A stretch of 64,000 nt of DNA from Protula sp. h YS-2021 (taxonomy: Eukaryota > Annelida > Polychaeta > Sabellida > Serpulidae), in the NCBI GenBank assembly GCA_949752745.1, contig OX457029.1:12836039-12900038 (forward strand). Reading direction: 5' to 3'. How positions within the stretch are numbered: position 1 is the stretch's first letter; each line of letters starts with the position of its first letter. Both the position numbers and the translations under genes were made by a program. Shown in pieces: positions 12,906-25,537 of this stretch. The notes under the pieces were generated by a model. It worked only from the letters and a program-made list of their open reading frames with translations, ran no database searches and was not told where the DNA came from.

Positions 12906-15059
12906 AAGAGCCCCAGATATTTATTATAGTCTTGGTTTGAATGCCAAGGTCCTGAATGGCGTTATGTTTTAAGGTACTAACGGCGATAGCAGTCTGCAAG
13001 AGAATATTCTCAGCTGCCCAAATATTCGCAGCAACCCACTACACACATAAAATACCAGTGGCAGACTGATAACAATTCCGCTATTTGTTCTCGAGCATAT
13101 CTTGCTGTATATAACTGGGTTATTTAACACCTTAATTATAACGTAATCTGTAGGTACTGTACATTTACTGCCACAAACTCATGTTAGCTGTCTGTAGGGT
13201 GATTTAGAGTGATGGACAAAATACCCAAGGCCAACTGGACAGGATGATAAGCATGGGACTTTAGCTGCAACTTCTTGAACTATACGAATGCAATGGATCA
13301 GATCATTTATCACAGAATTCAAAATTATCATCCACTGAGTCTTTCAGTAGTCGCGTTTTTTAAATATTTCAATCATTCAAGTAGGATGAAAGGCACATAC
13401 CAGTAATGCCTTTTTATTCATTATTTTGCTATGCTATTGAGAAACATTAAATACTAGATAAGAATATTTGGTATTAGAGTTAAAATTGCTTAAAAATTCA
13501 TAAAAAAGAATATTTTTTTAAGAAAATCTATGATTGAGATATATTTCAAAATTCCAATCTGACGTAAAAACGTCTTCGTTAACGTAAATTTTAAGCCATC
13601 TTAAAATGTGCCCTTTTCTGAAAAGGAAATCGTATTATACACACTTTAAAGTCGTCGAGACTTTCCTTTCATTGCAAAACTAAGTTTTGCACCAATTACG
13701 TTCAGAAGATATAAATATAGCAATGTTAGGCAGATGTGTAAAGTTTCATTTTTACAGAAAACTTCACATTCTGATAGATCAATCACGTCGTTTTCCGTGG
13801 CGTTAACGTTATTTGAGGTCGCCGTTTTCATTTGAAGCCCAACACATGTCATTTTAGACCCCCAGTTTACTGAAATGCCATGTGGAGGGCTTCAAATGGG
13901 AAAATAAGGGCCTAAAATAAAGCAGTAGGGCCTGATATTACGAAGCGATAGGATTGCTATTATTATCAACACATGTGAGTCGTTTGGTTTGCGCAACTTT
14001 ATGGAATGATGAAAAAAGCCCGGGGTACCATTCATGTATCAACTGGTTAGCAAGCGTGTCTATTACTTTTCAAAACGACCCTTAAAAGAGGTGCTAATTT
14101 TGAAATAATACTCCCTTTTTGTGCCAAACGCGGAGAACAGAATGAAACGTACCCTTTTAAAAACCAAATAGTAACCCCGCGCGTATCGTGTTTTGCCTCA
14201 AGATTAACAACCCTTTTCTGCGTTTTTGATCACATTTGACAGCATATATGCTATCAATTGCGCCTTCCACCTTCACCACCTATGCATCGTCGGGAGATAG
14301 ACGTTGATAAGATGTTGACTATATGTCGGAAGGTAGACGTTGGTTCGACTTCCATAAATAGCCAATACTGTCGCAATGCTTATTGGGTTATATATATACA
14401 ACAGGCAGAAATATAGAATTCTTTTTAAGGTAATTTATCCTGAGTTACCTGCAGCTGTTGTAAAGCTTTCCTTACTTCTAATTTTAAAATAATGACTTTC
14501 TAGGTCATCATATATGTATTTTATATTCCGTATAAATATAATCTAATATAATTTTTGATATTTTTCCACATTTCTGTGCTATTATCATACAGTTTTGTTG
14601 ACATGGAGACGTTATATACACCAGTTCAATCGTGCTTTGCCTGGTGTTTTAGTGGATAAAAGACAAGAACGCCGGTGTGTACTCAAATCCAGAACAAACG
14701 TGAATATAGTATAATTCTAATTTCATTATTACGGTTCAAACATACTCTCTTATATACTAAATATATACCATTTAAAAACCAATTGAGAAACGCAACAAAA
14801 GTGATGGGATTATTGTTGGGTCGAGCAAACTTGAAGAAACATGGTAATAATGTACTATGTGTTGATATTTAACCCATTTGGACATGAGTACTTTGTGTTA
14901 TTCACTTGCTGCAGTGCTCTTTATTAACAGAGGTCAAGGACATATGGCACCAATACATAACAAAGCACGTGTTGGCTTCTCTGTATTATATGGATATTTA
15001 ACTCATGCGATTCTTGTATCAAAGCTAGGGAAAAGTCAATTTTTTAGATTTGTTGTAAA
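12906..15059. other. Non-coding stretch with fragments of two dispersed repeat families
   Basis: No gene was recognised. About 14070-14180 resembles the CGCGGAGTACTGA family also seen at 35690, 36620, 47490 and 56880. About 14289-14393 resembles the end of the CCAGTAAAC...GTTTACTGG family (GTCGGGAGATAGACGTTGA, then TCGCAATGCTTATTGGG). Confidence 0.5.
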
Positions 15060-15960
15060 GTGTGGGCAAAACTTATGCCTATACTGACAAATATTGAGCC
15101 CGAGCGCGCAGTCAGGATGCTCGAAAGTGGGAGATTTGCGCCAGACATCGCTAGACAATTCCGTATCAATAGGTCAACAGTTCCGCGGCTAAGGATACAT
15201 TTACATGACACTGGGTGGGCCGTGGACCGCCCTAGATCAGGTAGACCATCGGTAACCACTCCGCGACAGGACCGACAAATGCGTTTATCACACCTGAGAG
15301 ATTTCTGCCAGCAATTGTGACTGCTATCGAGGATTACTGTTAACACGCGATAGACGGCATCGTCGTGTGCAGTGGGTGAATACTCACATTCACTGGACTC
15401 AACGACAATGGAATAATGTGCTATTCACTGACGAATCGCGGTTCTGCCTCAATTGCGCCAACGAATGCGCGCATGGCGCTGTTCGAACGAGCCATACGCC
15501 GACGCATGAGTTTAAGGGAAGAGACCGTTGAAAGTGTAACTGTTTGGGCTGGAATTTCATTTGCTCACCGTACTGAAGTCCGCTTCACACCAGGTATTGC
15601 CAATGCTGACAGTTATTGGGAAGTTATTCTGGAGCCAAGTGCAGTTCCATCGGCCTACAGCATGAGCTCATTCCTCAACAAGAATTTTCGCCCTATTTAT
15701 CGTCCATTAAGCACTCATGGGACATGCTCGGTAAAGCCCACGCGATCCCACAGCCGCGACGCTGCCTCAGTTGCGTCACACGTAAGTGGAAGCGTGGCGC
15801 AACATTCCACAATACAAAATTCAAGACTTGATCACTCCAATGGGGCGAAGATGGACCGCAGTTCAAAAAGCTCGGGGAGGAAACGCGCGATATTAAAACT
15901 GGATACAGGATTAATTCAAGCGTTATGCTGTGTGTTCAATGATCCATAACGAGACAAATT
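15060..15960 (+). mobile_element. Tc1-like transposase pseudogene, internally deleted and frameshifted
   Basis: The N-terminal part (15060-15320) reads as a paired-like helix-turn-helix DNA-binding domain (IARQFRINRSTVPRL, then DRPRSGRPSVTTPRQDR). After a jump, another frame gives WTQRQWNNVLFTDESRF at about 15393-15443, which holds the first catalytic Asp of the DDE/D domain. A further frame gives SVTVWAGISFAHRTEVRF (about 15532-15585), and then SSIKHSWDMLGKA (about 15700-15735), which matches the usual SPIEHLW motif region. The second catalytic Asp region (normally QDNAPxH) is missing, as is about 40-50 residues after RHLRD. No terminal inverted repeats were recognised. It is a dead fossil. 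Confidence 0.85.
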
Positions 15961-17728
15961 TCAGTTTAAAAAATTGAGAAAAATTTTGCGTATTTTCTTT
16001 CTAAAAATTATAATTCACCCAATTAAAGTTTATCTGAGTATTTCTATTTAACTCAAATATTTGCTGCGTTTTTTTTTCTTGAACAGCTGAAAAACTGAAT
16101 GATATTTTATTTATTTACAAACTAAAAATAAATGAAACTGTGAAAAATTAATTACTGATGAGGCCCTCTTATTTATTTGAAAAGAAAATTCCCTGATGTA
16201 AAAGTATTGGACTTTCGATGAAGTCTTTAAAAAACTAAACTCGTGTTCGTTGGCACTCGGGATTCAGAGGCCCTAAGAACCTGGTTGTGTAGCATGTTTT
16301 GCTTTTGCAGCACCTTTTTATGAATCTATTGGGCCATGCACTTGAAGCTGCCAGTGAGATGTGGATCAGTTTAACGATAAATTTGCCTCTAACGATGTCA
16401 TTAGCGTCATCAAACTAATTATCTCGAAAACAGCCTAGAGCTTTGGAGCATCTTCCGTTGAAATGAATAAAGTTTTTGCAATGAATTAACTAATAATGAC
16501 GTTACTTCGTTAATTTTTTGCTATTTTATTTATTTTGGTTACTTCAAAGCTAGATTTAACATAATTTAGTTCAAATAAAAATTGAAATACATGTAAACGA
16601 AGATGAACTAGGAAAAACTCAAGAACTCTTAGCACCGTCCAGCTTTGATAATACACAGTACCACAAAATATTTTCATAAAACAACATAATGTTGGAAGAT
16701 CTGTGAGGGACCGCACAGGCGTCGCGTAAATAATATTAAAATAAAAAAAACGTTGAATAATATTTTTATTTTTATTTCCCATTATAATTTTTATGATATT
16801 TAAGGCTTTACGACGATACAAAATTGCTTAAATGTTGCCAATACTCCCACATCAAAATGTATAGTATATAATTTGGTACATTTCTGAACATAAAATGAAC
16901 AACCTGTCGAACAATAATACATGGAGTTTCTTATCCCAGGAGCCTAAAGCGTAAAATACCCCCCCCCCGCCCCTGCAGTGTGTGATAGGAACGGGAGGGC
17001 GTACTGGTAGGGGGAGTACTGGACCAGCAGAGGAGCATGTCTTCCCTATAGCCATATGAAACAATTCTTTAAACCTGCCCACAGTATGGTTTTAAAATAT
17101 TTGAGCACCATTCAAAGTATTGTTAGATAGGGCCTATTTGGGAGGGGGGAGCATATTTCAGGGGGTATATTTCAGGAGGGGCATATTTCACGGAATTCTG
17201 AAATGTTGACAGACAACGCTCCACGTCCTATGGGTTAGCCAAATTTTATTCGCCGCTCTTGGTGAATTAGAGAAGCAGCAATCGTTACGAGCTGCACTTC
17301 ACCTAAAATTAAACATTAATTTAAGTAGATATTTTTGGCGTGAATTCTTCGAAATAGACATTTATTCGGGAACGATCGTTTCGAGTTATTTCAATCAATA
17401 GCTCACACACTGAACACTTTTGAAAACAAGTACCACCCCTTCATTCTAATCCACACCCCCGCCCCCCCCCCCAACACAGACATACACACACACTACCAGT
17501 AACGCGTCTCGACCTCTTCACCCCCAATTCACTCATATGAGCCACCCCCCCCCCCCACCCCCCAGTAACAATAATATTGTTTCAGTTTAATCGGAAACGC
17601 GGTATTTACCGTATCCAACACCCTTATTTTCTTTTTATTTATAAGTTCAAAAGGAAAACTTCCCAATGTTACAGAGCTCTGAAAAGTGGAATTTCAGGAG
17701 TGTGACGTCACGAGGTGTGTGACGTTAT
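15961..17728. other. Non-coding stretch downstream of the receptor gene, with poly-C runs
   Basis: No gene was seen. C-runs occur near 16961-16970, 17457-17472 and 17548-17565. A minus-strand AATAAA at 17639-17634, about 90 bases beyond the receptor stop codon, is a plausible polyadenylation signal for that gene. Confidence 0.45.
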
Positions 17729-18394
17729 CTACGTCATGCCTGGCTTTGATTCACTGACTGAGTTACTACACACTGTGATCAAAGGAATTGTTCCCGAGTG
17801 GGTACCTCGGTATTGCTCGTTCGCACTACTCGTACGCTTGTGATCCCCTTTGTCTGTTTTATCGCAACCGCACAGCTGTTTAAACGCCTGCCGAAATTTT
17901 GTAGAAAACATATTATACAAAATAGGATTACCAGCACTGTTTAAATAGAACATGACACGCCCAAAATTAAGTATATTCAGATATGCTTCTAATCCAATAG
18001 TCACAAGTTTTTCGTAACTGACGTAAATAAGCCAAATACTGATAACTCGAAACGGAAGTACACAAACAAAAAACATGACGATTACTGACAGTAACATCAA
18101 TATAATCTGCCGGCGTTGTCTGCGCGCAGAGTAAGGCAATGGATTGCCACTATGGAGGGAGTTTGTGTTATCCACCGCTAGGGAGCGCATTATACAACTA
18201 TATAGAAAGACAATGATGATAAAAGGGAGGCTGAAGAAGATGATTAGGTTTGATATGATGAAGGCTTTGTGCCATAACTGATGTGTTGGCTTGCGGCAGA
18301 TTGTTACGGTCTCGTTCCTCAGGTTGTGGTGACCATCCTCCGTGTGCGACATCCACAGGAAGGGGCTCGTCCATCCCAGCGTTATTATCCAGAT
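17729..18394 (-). CDS. Peptide G-protein-coupled receptor, coding exon 3 (end of TM4 to C-terminus)
   Basis: This exon encodes residues 173-393 and the stop. The acceptor AG is at 18396-18395 after a TTAGTTCTTGTTAACAG tract, and the frame enters in phase 0 as IWIITLGWTSPFLW, completing TM4. Visible features are an ECL2 Asn-linked glycosylation sequon N199-E-T and cysteine C205 (partner of C122); TM5 about 215-241; a basic ICL3 (RRQRRQ); TM6 about 269-296 with FVCVLPF and P286; and TM7 with NSAGNPILYN (N328-P329-Y332). A Cys pair C347/C349 after helix 8 could be palmitoylated, and the tail is Ser/Thr-rich. TM6 and TM7 resemble the ecdysis-triggering-hormone/TRH-like receptor group, but assignment below rhodopsin-family peptide receptor is inference. 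Confidence 0.9.
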   Translation of the reverse strand: MWIITLGWTSPFLWMSHTEDGHHNLRNETVTICRKPTHQLWHKAFIISNLIIFFSLPFIIIVFLYSCIMRSLAVDNTNSLHSGNPLPYSARRQRRQIILMLLSVIVMFFVCVLPFRVISIWLIYVSYEKLVTIGLEAYLNILNFGRVMFYLNSAGNPILYNMFSTKFRQAFKQLCGCDKTDKGDHKRTSSANEQYRGTHSGTIPLITVCSNSVSESKPGMT

Positions 18395-19561
18395 CTGTTA
18401 ACAAGAACTAACGAATCAGACCGTGACCATAACCGGTGCCAAATCTGGGGTAGGGGGGGGGAGGAGTTCTATGTTATAACCGCCCCCCTCCCACCCCACG
18501 CCTTAAATTCAAAACATGAAAAAGTAGACGGTTAAACTTTATGTTTTTACCAAAAAAGTTTTTCTTGTCATTCGCCACTCGCTATTTCGGGTGAGTTCAC
18601 CTCCATCCCCACCTACCAACTCTAAATCCCTTTTACATCGTTCTCGCTACAGTAAAATGATATTTCGCCAAGTGGTTTAATGAAAACGGCTTTACTTTAT
18701 CATTTATTCTTGGGAAATATAAACCACAAAGACATAAACGAATTTTAAAAATTCTAGTTAAACTAAACAAAAAGTCACTTTTTCCTTTTTAACTGACATT
18801 CTTTCTTTGGGTAGTTTTTCAAATGTAAAAACACCCTCGTTCTTTAGGTATGCACAATCCATGGCCACTTCCGAAATAGGGTCATATGTGGCTATTTACC
18901 TACTTGTGTCGACTCGTGGCGTTCTACAAAACGGAAGGCAGCAAGAACGGGGCGGAAAAGTGAACCTATTTGCGAAATGCTCCCACTCGCCGGTATCCCA
19001 GGATGCCTTGGTTTTCCAATATCTCTACCTCTCTCTGGGATATCTTTAACCCCCCCCCCCCCCTCCCCCAGTTACATGTGACTTACCTACACAGCTAATG
19101 GGTTATATCCTAAAGCCCTTGACAAAACTTAGAAAGGCAAATCACAGCATATGTGCATTTCAAATATGAACGAACATTTTCATACATATAAACGAACACT
19201 CCGGTTAATGAAATATAGAACTGTAATCTGATCTCGTGTGGTGCTGGGATTTTATTTTATTTGTTTTTTTTGTGCGATGCTGGTCGTATTTACTGTACAA
19301 GTTTCAGTCTAGTCAGAGGGCGAACCGAGATATGCTAGGGTGTCTTGTCCGGGGAGACCAAGATATCCGGGGAGGGCAAGATATCCTATTGCACCGGGTA
19401 TTCTATCTGAGGATCTTCCATAACTGGTATGAAGCATGCTAGAAGAAGTAGAAGGAGAAGAAGAAGAAGAAGAAGAAGAAGAAGAAGAAGAAGAAGAAGA
19501 AGATGAGACGCAACAGCCGGTTTACTATACCACAGTTGGTCACAACAGGTTTAATAATTAC
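18395..19561 (-). other. Receptor intron 2 with (GAA)n and C-runs
   Basis: The 1167-bp intron is bounded by GTAATT (19561 downward) and ...ACAG (to 18395). It holds a C-run near 19050-19062 and a (GAA)n microsatellite at 19441-19502, only about 60 bases inside the donor. No coding potential was recognised. Confidence 0.75.
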
Positions 19562-19713
19562 CACTAATATAACTTTCAGCGTTCGTCTAAAAGTGCATAT
19601 GTACTGAGCCTTGAGCGGACAACAGATGGCGTAGTAGCGTTCGAAGCTGATGGCGAGGATTGTGACAGCCGAGGCGTGAACCGAGGCGTTGTCGAGGTAA
19701 GCTACTATACGAC
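19562..19713 (-). CDS. Peptide G-protein-coupled receptor, coding exon 2 (TM3 to TM4)
   Basis: This 152-bp exon is not visible as an isolated ATG-to-stop frame. The acceptor TTTTAG ends at 19714 and the first two bases (GT) complete the phase-1 codon T|GT as Cys122, the conserved TM3 disulfide cysteine. It then reads RIVAYLDNASVHASAV and TILAISFERYYAIC, containing the E/DRY-type E146-R147-Y148 at the TM3 base, followed by ICL2 and the start of TM4 (LKVILV). The donor is GTG|GTAATT, phase 0. Both boundaries match the phases of exons 1 and 3. The HAS..TILAISFERYYAIC block is typical of the ETH receptor and TRH-receptor-like families. Confidence 0.9.
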
Positions 19714-19786
19714 CTAAAACATACGAAATACAATTTACATGCTGATGTATTTTTAGAATCTTTATCTTGAACTATCTCAAGGAATC

Positions 19787-19821
<35 letters not shown>

Positions 19822-20181
19822 CATGGTAGCGATAATAATAACAATAATTTATAAAACAGCCCTTGATGTTTTGGGCATGCGCACTACATACTGTGATAGG
19901 GTGGGGGGCGGTGGAGGGGTGGGGTACGTGGCGGGGGTCAAAACACACAGCTGGCACTCAGTATAGAGGCGCACGAAGGACTCACTGAGGGTGTGAGTGC
20001 GTTTGTGGTGGGGGGGGGGGGCGGGGGCGTGGGGCACGGTGGAGGGAGAGGGGGATTAGGGTCATAATACACAGCTGGCACTGAGTATAGAGGCCACAAT
20101 ATAGCTTTCCATGAAAAGAAAATGTTTAACTGCCGTTCCTCCGAGAAATGTCAGGACTTGTAACCACAACATGATTTTATT

Positions 20182-20268
20182 AGGGGACACTTCAGGGTGT
20201 CCCCTGGTGACAGCAATTCCAGCGTTGCCGCCAATAAACAAACAACAACATTGAGGCTAATGCCTCAA
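20182..20268. other. Two perfect hairpins 46 bases apart
   Basis: Stem 1 pairs AGGGGACAC (20182-20190) with GTGTCCCCT (20197-20205) around a 6-base loop. Stem 2 pairs TTGAGGC (20251-20257) with GCCTCAA (20262-20268) around TAAT. They differ from the histone mRNA stem-loop consensus. Function unknown. Confidence 0.6.
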
Positions 20269-22145
20269 GGATGACTCCTCCTTTTCATCAAATAAATTAT
20301 ACTTTGGAGAAACATTAACATTATCCTCCTAATTCCTGCACCATCTTGTGGTCAAGTGCCAAGGACGAATGTCACCATAACTGTCCAAATGTTGAAGTTA
20401 AAAAAAGAACAGTATTAGAACCATGCCACCCCCGTTCCAACCCCCTCCTTCTCTCTCTGTCCATCCCATTAGGGAGTTGATCGTGAGGCTCTAGTGAGTG
20501 ATCATTGCATAGATATCTTCTGAAGAGATAACAAGGAGAGACATGGACAATCTGCAGAACAACAAAAGACAGTTCTTGTCACAGCAGATCAAAGATCAAT
20601 CATCTTTAAAATGATCCCGATGTGTATTATTTATGTCTATTGATGTCAAATGTTTAGTAATTAATGATTCAGATCAGAGGCGACACCACTGGGATAAGCA
20701 TATTTATTTATTTATTTTTCCCCAGTTCAGTTAACGAAAACAGCACATGGTGACTGTAACAAGAGATGAATTAAGCATCACGTCCACTTGGGCATTCTCT
20801 CTCCTTACGGACAAACCTTACGGATTAGCAATTAGGACAATTATTGGTTTAATTTTAGTATAAATACTGTTTTGAATATCTGATGAAACGAAGTCGGTGC
20901 ACGATTTCATAATCCGAGAATACTTACTAATACAATGATATAAATAATAATAATATAACTGCATGGGCATAGCATGAATATTTATCGTGTGTCCGTATGG
21001 GGTGGGGCTTCTGGGAGTGGTGTTCCACTTTCAGGTGTCTTCATCCATTTTTTGATAGATTTGACAGGAGTCTCTTTTAGATTTCTGTGCTTTGGTTTAT
21101 TCATAAAAAAACAGGATATTTTGTTTGTTTTGTTATGTTTATGCACTCGATGCCACAACCCCCCCCCCCCTCCCTATCCCTCTCACAATTGATTAAAATC
21201 AGAAGAATTCGATTAATATTTAAACAAATTTGCACAAAAATGACTGTCATAGAAAGTCAGTGGAAGTTCCAACACCCACATTTAGTCCAAATGTTTTTAA
21301 GGTTGTCCAAAAGATGTTGAATAGATGGCTAAAAAATTACTGAATGGTCTACGCCATCATAAAAACACAGGATCAAGTACATGATTAGGTTGATACTCTC
21401 TGGTTATGATTGTGCGTTTACGACCAAAATCACAACTGCATTACACCTGGCCTAAATGCTACTGTTTCCCACGCCAATCAAATATCAGCGTTGGATCAAC
21501 GTCCTAAGTGTTCAGTAAGTCAATAAAGGAATCCAGTAAACATTGCGACATATTGGTTCAACGTTAGATAGACGCCACTCCCGACGTTGCATCAACGTCG
21601 GGTTTTGGTTGTTTGTGGAAACGAAAACAAACGTCTCGAAAGGCGTCGATTCTTAGACGTCTAATCAGCGTTGTGTAAAGGTTGCCAATGCAACAAAGTC
21701 TACCTCCCGACGTTGCCTGAATGTCAGGAGGGTAACGCTGGTAACGGCTCCATTAGAGTGCTGTAATCCTTGCGTCATTCTGTAAGGCAGGATATGTATC
21801 AAGTCGATGTCTATGAATGCTTTTCAAAGGTAGGTTAGAAAAAATTGCGCACTCTTAGAATTCCCATATCTTACATCATCGTTTTGGTCTATTTTCGAAG
21901 CACTCTGTCACGGCTGTCACGGTTAAACACGAGCCTGCGTTTGGTTGTGAGTCTGCCATCTATACAACTTCGAGTTTTCGACGTCTAACCAAAGTCGATT
22001 TTCTGTCGCCTTTTCCACTTTGCACCAAATACGTTTATTAGATTTCAGAAAAAGTTGCTTTTCAGTTGCAACAAAAAGTTACGTCCAAGTAACATTACTT
22101 ATCCAATGTCAATTCAACGCTGTGCCAAACACGTTTGAAAGACAT

Positions 22146-22249
<104 letters not shown>

Positions 22250-23350
22250 TTGCGACCACTTAAAACGAGATGTTTACTGGGTGTGGACAGAAAAAAGTTT
22301 CTTGAAGCGGATTGTGATTTGGCTGGTAGGATCATTTTAAAAGCTATGTCTGATAGCCGCGTTAAATTACCTCCTTATTTTCCTTATCAGTTTCTAACCT
22401 CGACCTCGGGTCTGAAGGTTTATTAAAAAAGCACCCTTAACTGCCCCCACCCCATCCTAATCCACCCCACCCCGCCTACTCACCACAAGGAGCATTGGAA
22501 TGGTTGGTAATGAAGCCTTGTCGAGATGAATCTGAAACAACTTCAATTATCTGAGTGACTTTTGCATTGCGGCTATGTTTCCTGAGTCCTATGTATTCAA
22601 AATCTGAACATAACCAGACTGTTCGCCACATAGCTGCAGCAACAACTATTTGCATGCGCAGTTAAGGGTTTCACATGACAAAAAAATTCGATATGACGTC
22701 TCACAAAGCACCAAAATAGAATCAAGCCACCCTGTTTTTTTTCCTTTTTTGCGACGAAAAAAAAAAGTTTTATTTCAATTTCTATGAAAAGAGACAGTTT
22801 TAGTTTCAACAAAGATTTAATCACTTTAAATATGCCACTGTTTTATTGTATCAAAAAGCCCACTTAATTGTATCAAGTAACGTCACATTGGTTCATCTAT
22901 GACGCGGAAAACTGATATTTGATTCTTAAAACGCCTTTCAAAAGTGAGAAAAAAGTACAGCTTGAGACCATAACCTTTATACAGTAATTTTCAGAGTAAA
23001 TAATCAAAATTAAATACCAAATAAATTAAATTAAATAAATTAAATTTCTATGGAATAACTTTGAGTAGATGATGGGTTAAAACTGAACAAAAGCATCCAA
23101 AATAAATCATCTGTTCAGTAAACAAAAGTATAAATCAACATATTTAAGCAAAATAAAACAGATAATAATCATCGCTTTTTTATTTTTATTTTGTTTTTGT
23201 TTATTTCTTTTCAAATCCTGTAGAATTGTCACAATACATGTGAATATTGTTTATTCTTTGCTATTTATGTTATTGTATAGACGATGGATAATCTAATGTT
23301 AAGTTTTATTTGGGAATTGCTGAGTGATTTGAAAGCAATGTGAATTTCCC

Positions 23351-23763
23351 ATGTACTTCATATGCAGTGCCCATGTAATTTTTATATACTCCATATGTAC
23401 TTCTTACCTAATTTATATGTATTTTTTACGTGTTTCATATATACTTCTTACGCACATTCGTATGTACTTCTTATGTACTTCATATGTACTTCTTTCGCAA
23501 TTAATGTGCACTTCTTGGGTACTCCGTATGCACTTCTTGCCTAATTCAAATATACTTCCTAGGTACTTCATATGTACTTCTTATGTGCTTGTATCTACTT
23601 CTTAGTTATTCATATGTACTTCTTGCGTATTTGTGTGTACTTCTTACGTAATTCATACGTACTTCTTGGGTACTTCATATGTACTTCTAACGTACTTCAA
23701 ATGTAATTCTTACGTTTTCATATGTACTTCTTGCGTACATGATATGTACAGTTTATGTACTAT
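23351..23763. repeat. Minisatellite, period about 22 bp, about 18 units
   Basis: The unit is approximately TATGTACTTCTTACGTACT plus TCA, with frequent substitutions and 1-2 base length changes. The TATGTACTTCTT half is best conserved and the second half more variable. Confidence 0.9.
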
Positions 23764-24389
23764 ATATATAGCACTGAGCCATGAAATATGAAACTGCATT
23801 GTTGCTCCTGCTCTTCTGTAGCATTGCCCACTAAGCACCGATCACTAAGTTGGTCCTCGACCTTGGTTCAACGTTGGATAAGCGTTGGATCAGCGAAGGA
23901 TTTTGGTTGACTATGTTTATTAAGACCAAAAGCAAGTCAAAATTACGTTGCGCATCCAACGTCTACTGAACGTTGTTTCAGAGAGTTCGGTTAGACGTTA
24001 ATCTATTATGGGAGTATAATTGAACAAATAGCATTAACATTTGCGCTGCAACAGGTAGTTTGTATCACCGTAGTAATTATGTATACTAACGTACCCTAAC
24101 TTCTTAATTCTTTCTCGAACCCGCGATAGCCCTCTAACTAACTATGGCAGTATAAATGCATAAAACTTTCACAGATATTTTGTATCGCGGTGGTCTTTAT
24201 GTATGATTAATACACCAAAAAATTATTCTTTCTCGAACCACTATTTTTGTTATCCAGGTCATTTCTATTCTCTACACGTGATTTTTATTATTCTGAAAAT
24301 GATATACAGAATTTGCGTTAAAATGCATTAATTTTACGTTCCAAAATTAAGAAATCTATTCGAAAGGATGTAATATCCAACAATCAAAA

Positions 24390-24395
24390 TCGCAA
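24390..24395. repeat. Left copy of TCGCAA flanking the palindromic element (candidate target-site duplication)
   Basis: TCGCAA here and at 30125-30130 directly flank the two ends of the inverted-repeat element. A 6-bp duplication fits several integrase-type DNA elements including Polinton/Maverick. An alternative register, CGCAAC/CGCAAT, has one mismatch and gives more symmetric AGTA...TACT ends. Confidence 0.65.
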
Positions 24396-24449
24396 CAGTA
24401 TTAGGAAAGTAAGGGTTCTGCCACAGTGACGTCATTCTACCCCCCCCCC

Positions 24450-24565
24450 CCAGCCGGCAGTCGGGACAGACCCCCCCTAGCCGGCAGTCGGGACAGACCC
24501 CCCCAGCCGGCAGTCGGGACAGCCCCCCCCCCCCCCCTAGCCGGCAGTCGGGACAGACCCCCCCC
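24450..24565. repeat. GC-rich subterminal tandem repeats of the left arm
   Basis: AGCCGGCAGTCGGGACAG recurs about four times, separated by C-runs and spaced about 26-40 bases. The right arm (30014-30080) has two. The copy-number difference suggests slippage or unequal exchange. The element's outer end contains a CRE-like TGACGTCA next to these repeats. Confidence 0.85.
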
Positions 24566-24570
24566 CCTTA

Positions 24571-24935
24571 CTTAAAATTGCGATAACTTTCGTTATTGTT
24601 GACCGATTTGTATAAAAATTTCACTGTTTGATTCAGTTTTATGTAAAATTTTAACATAGTCATGGGCTACTTGCACCAACGGCTGTATTCATTTTTGCAA
24701 CAAGCCGCCATTTTAACTTAAAATTGCGATTACTTTCCTTATAGTTGACCGATTTGTATGAAAATTTCGCTGTTTGATTCAGTTTTATATCTAGTTTTAA
24801 CATAGTCATTGGCTAGTTGCACCGACGGCTGTATGCATTTTTTGTCGCATGCCGCCATTTTAACTTAAAAGTGACCTAACTTTCGTTATACTTAACCAAT
24901 TTGTATGAAAATTACACTGTTTGATTCAGTTATTT
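24571..24935. repeat. Tandem repeat of about 146 bp in the left arm (2.5 units)
   Basis: Units begin CTTAAAATTGCGATAACTTTCG at 24571, 24717 and 24864, the last truncated. Each contains TGTTTGATTCAGTTTTAT and GCCGCCATTTTAACTTAA. The array is mirrored in the right arm at about 29655-30012. No coding frame was seen. Confidence 0.85.
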
Positions 24936-25231
24936 CCTGTGTTCGCGGATGAATACCATTTGGCGGATGAATACCATTTGACTTCACCGCTAGATGTCTC
25001 TGCTGCTCTACAACTGCAGGTGAGACATTCAAGAGAGTAAAATTCTGCTGAGTCAGCAATTCTGAACAAGTTTTAAAAGTTACACATCATATTTTGATTA
25101 CATGTAAGTAGCATAAATTTCAGAGTGCACTCGTTCAGAGCGTGAAACGATCAATAAATTTGAGAAGGAATGGGGTTTACCCTACGTTAAGCCCAATGTT
25201 ATGTTTTATGTCATAGTAGTTGGAAAATGAC

Positions 25232-25455
25232 ACTTCTAAAGCACATTTAACAAATGTAGTTTTTGGAAAACATATAATGTATAAAATAAGTTTGAACATT
25301 TTACTATGGTGTAGTAGGGTAAAAATCAGAGTTCTAAAGCACATTTAACAAATGTAGTTTTGGAAAATATAATGTATAAAATAAGTTTGAACATTTTACC
25401 ATGGTGTAGTAGGGTAAAAATCAGAGTTCTAAACACAATTTAACAAATTTAGTTT
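25232..25455. repeat. Tandem repeat of about 97 bp in the left arm
   Basis: TTCTAAAGCACATTTAACAA recurs at about 25232, 25331 and 25426 (last unit partial), with ATAATGTATAAAATAAG and GTGTAGTAGGGTAAAAATC inside each unit. It is mirrored at about 29125-29350. Confidence 0.85.
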
Positions 25456-25537
25456 TTGACAAGCCCCATTCGAAACACGTGTTTGAATTATTTTTTTAGA
25501 ACATATTACGTCATGGTATTGTTCAATAATATTTTTA

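Noticed and set aside
17729..18352. The two receptor fragments (54981 and 18352) as separate genes or pseudogenes
   Set aside because: A 152-bp exon at 19713-19562 joins them with matching phases and canonical splice sites, and restores TM3-TM4.
23351..23763. Regular 22-bp array as CRISPR
   Set aside because: The units abut with no unique spacers, and the genome is eukaryotic.
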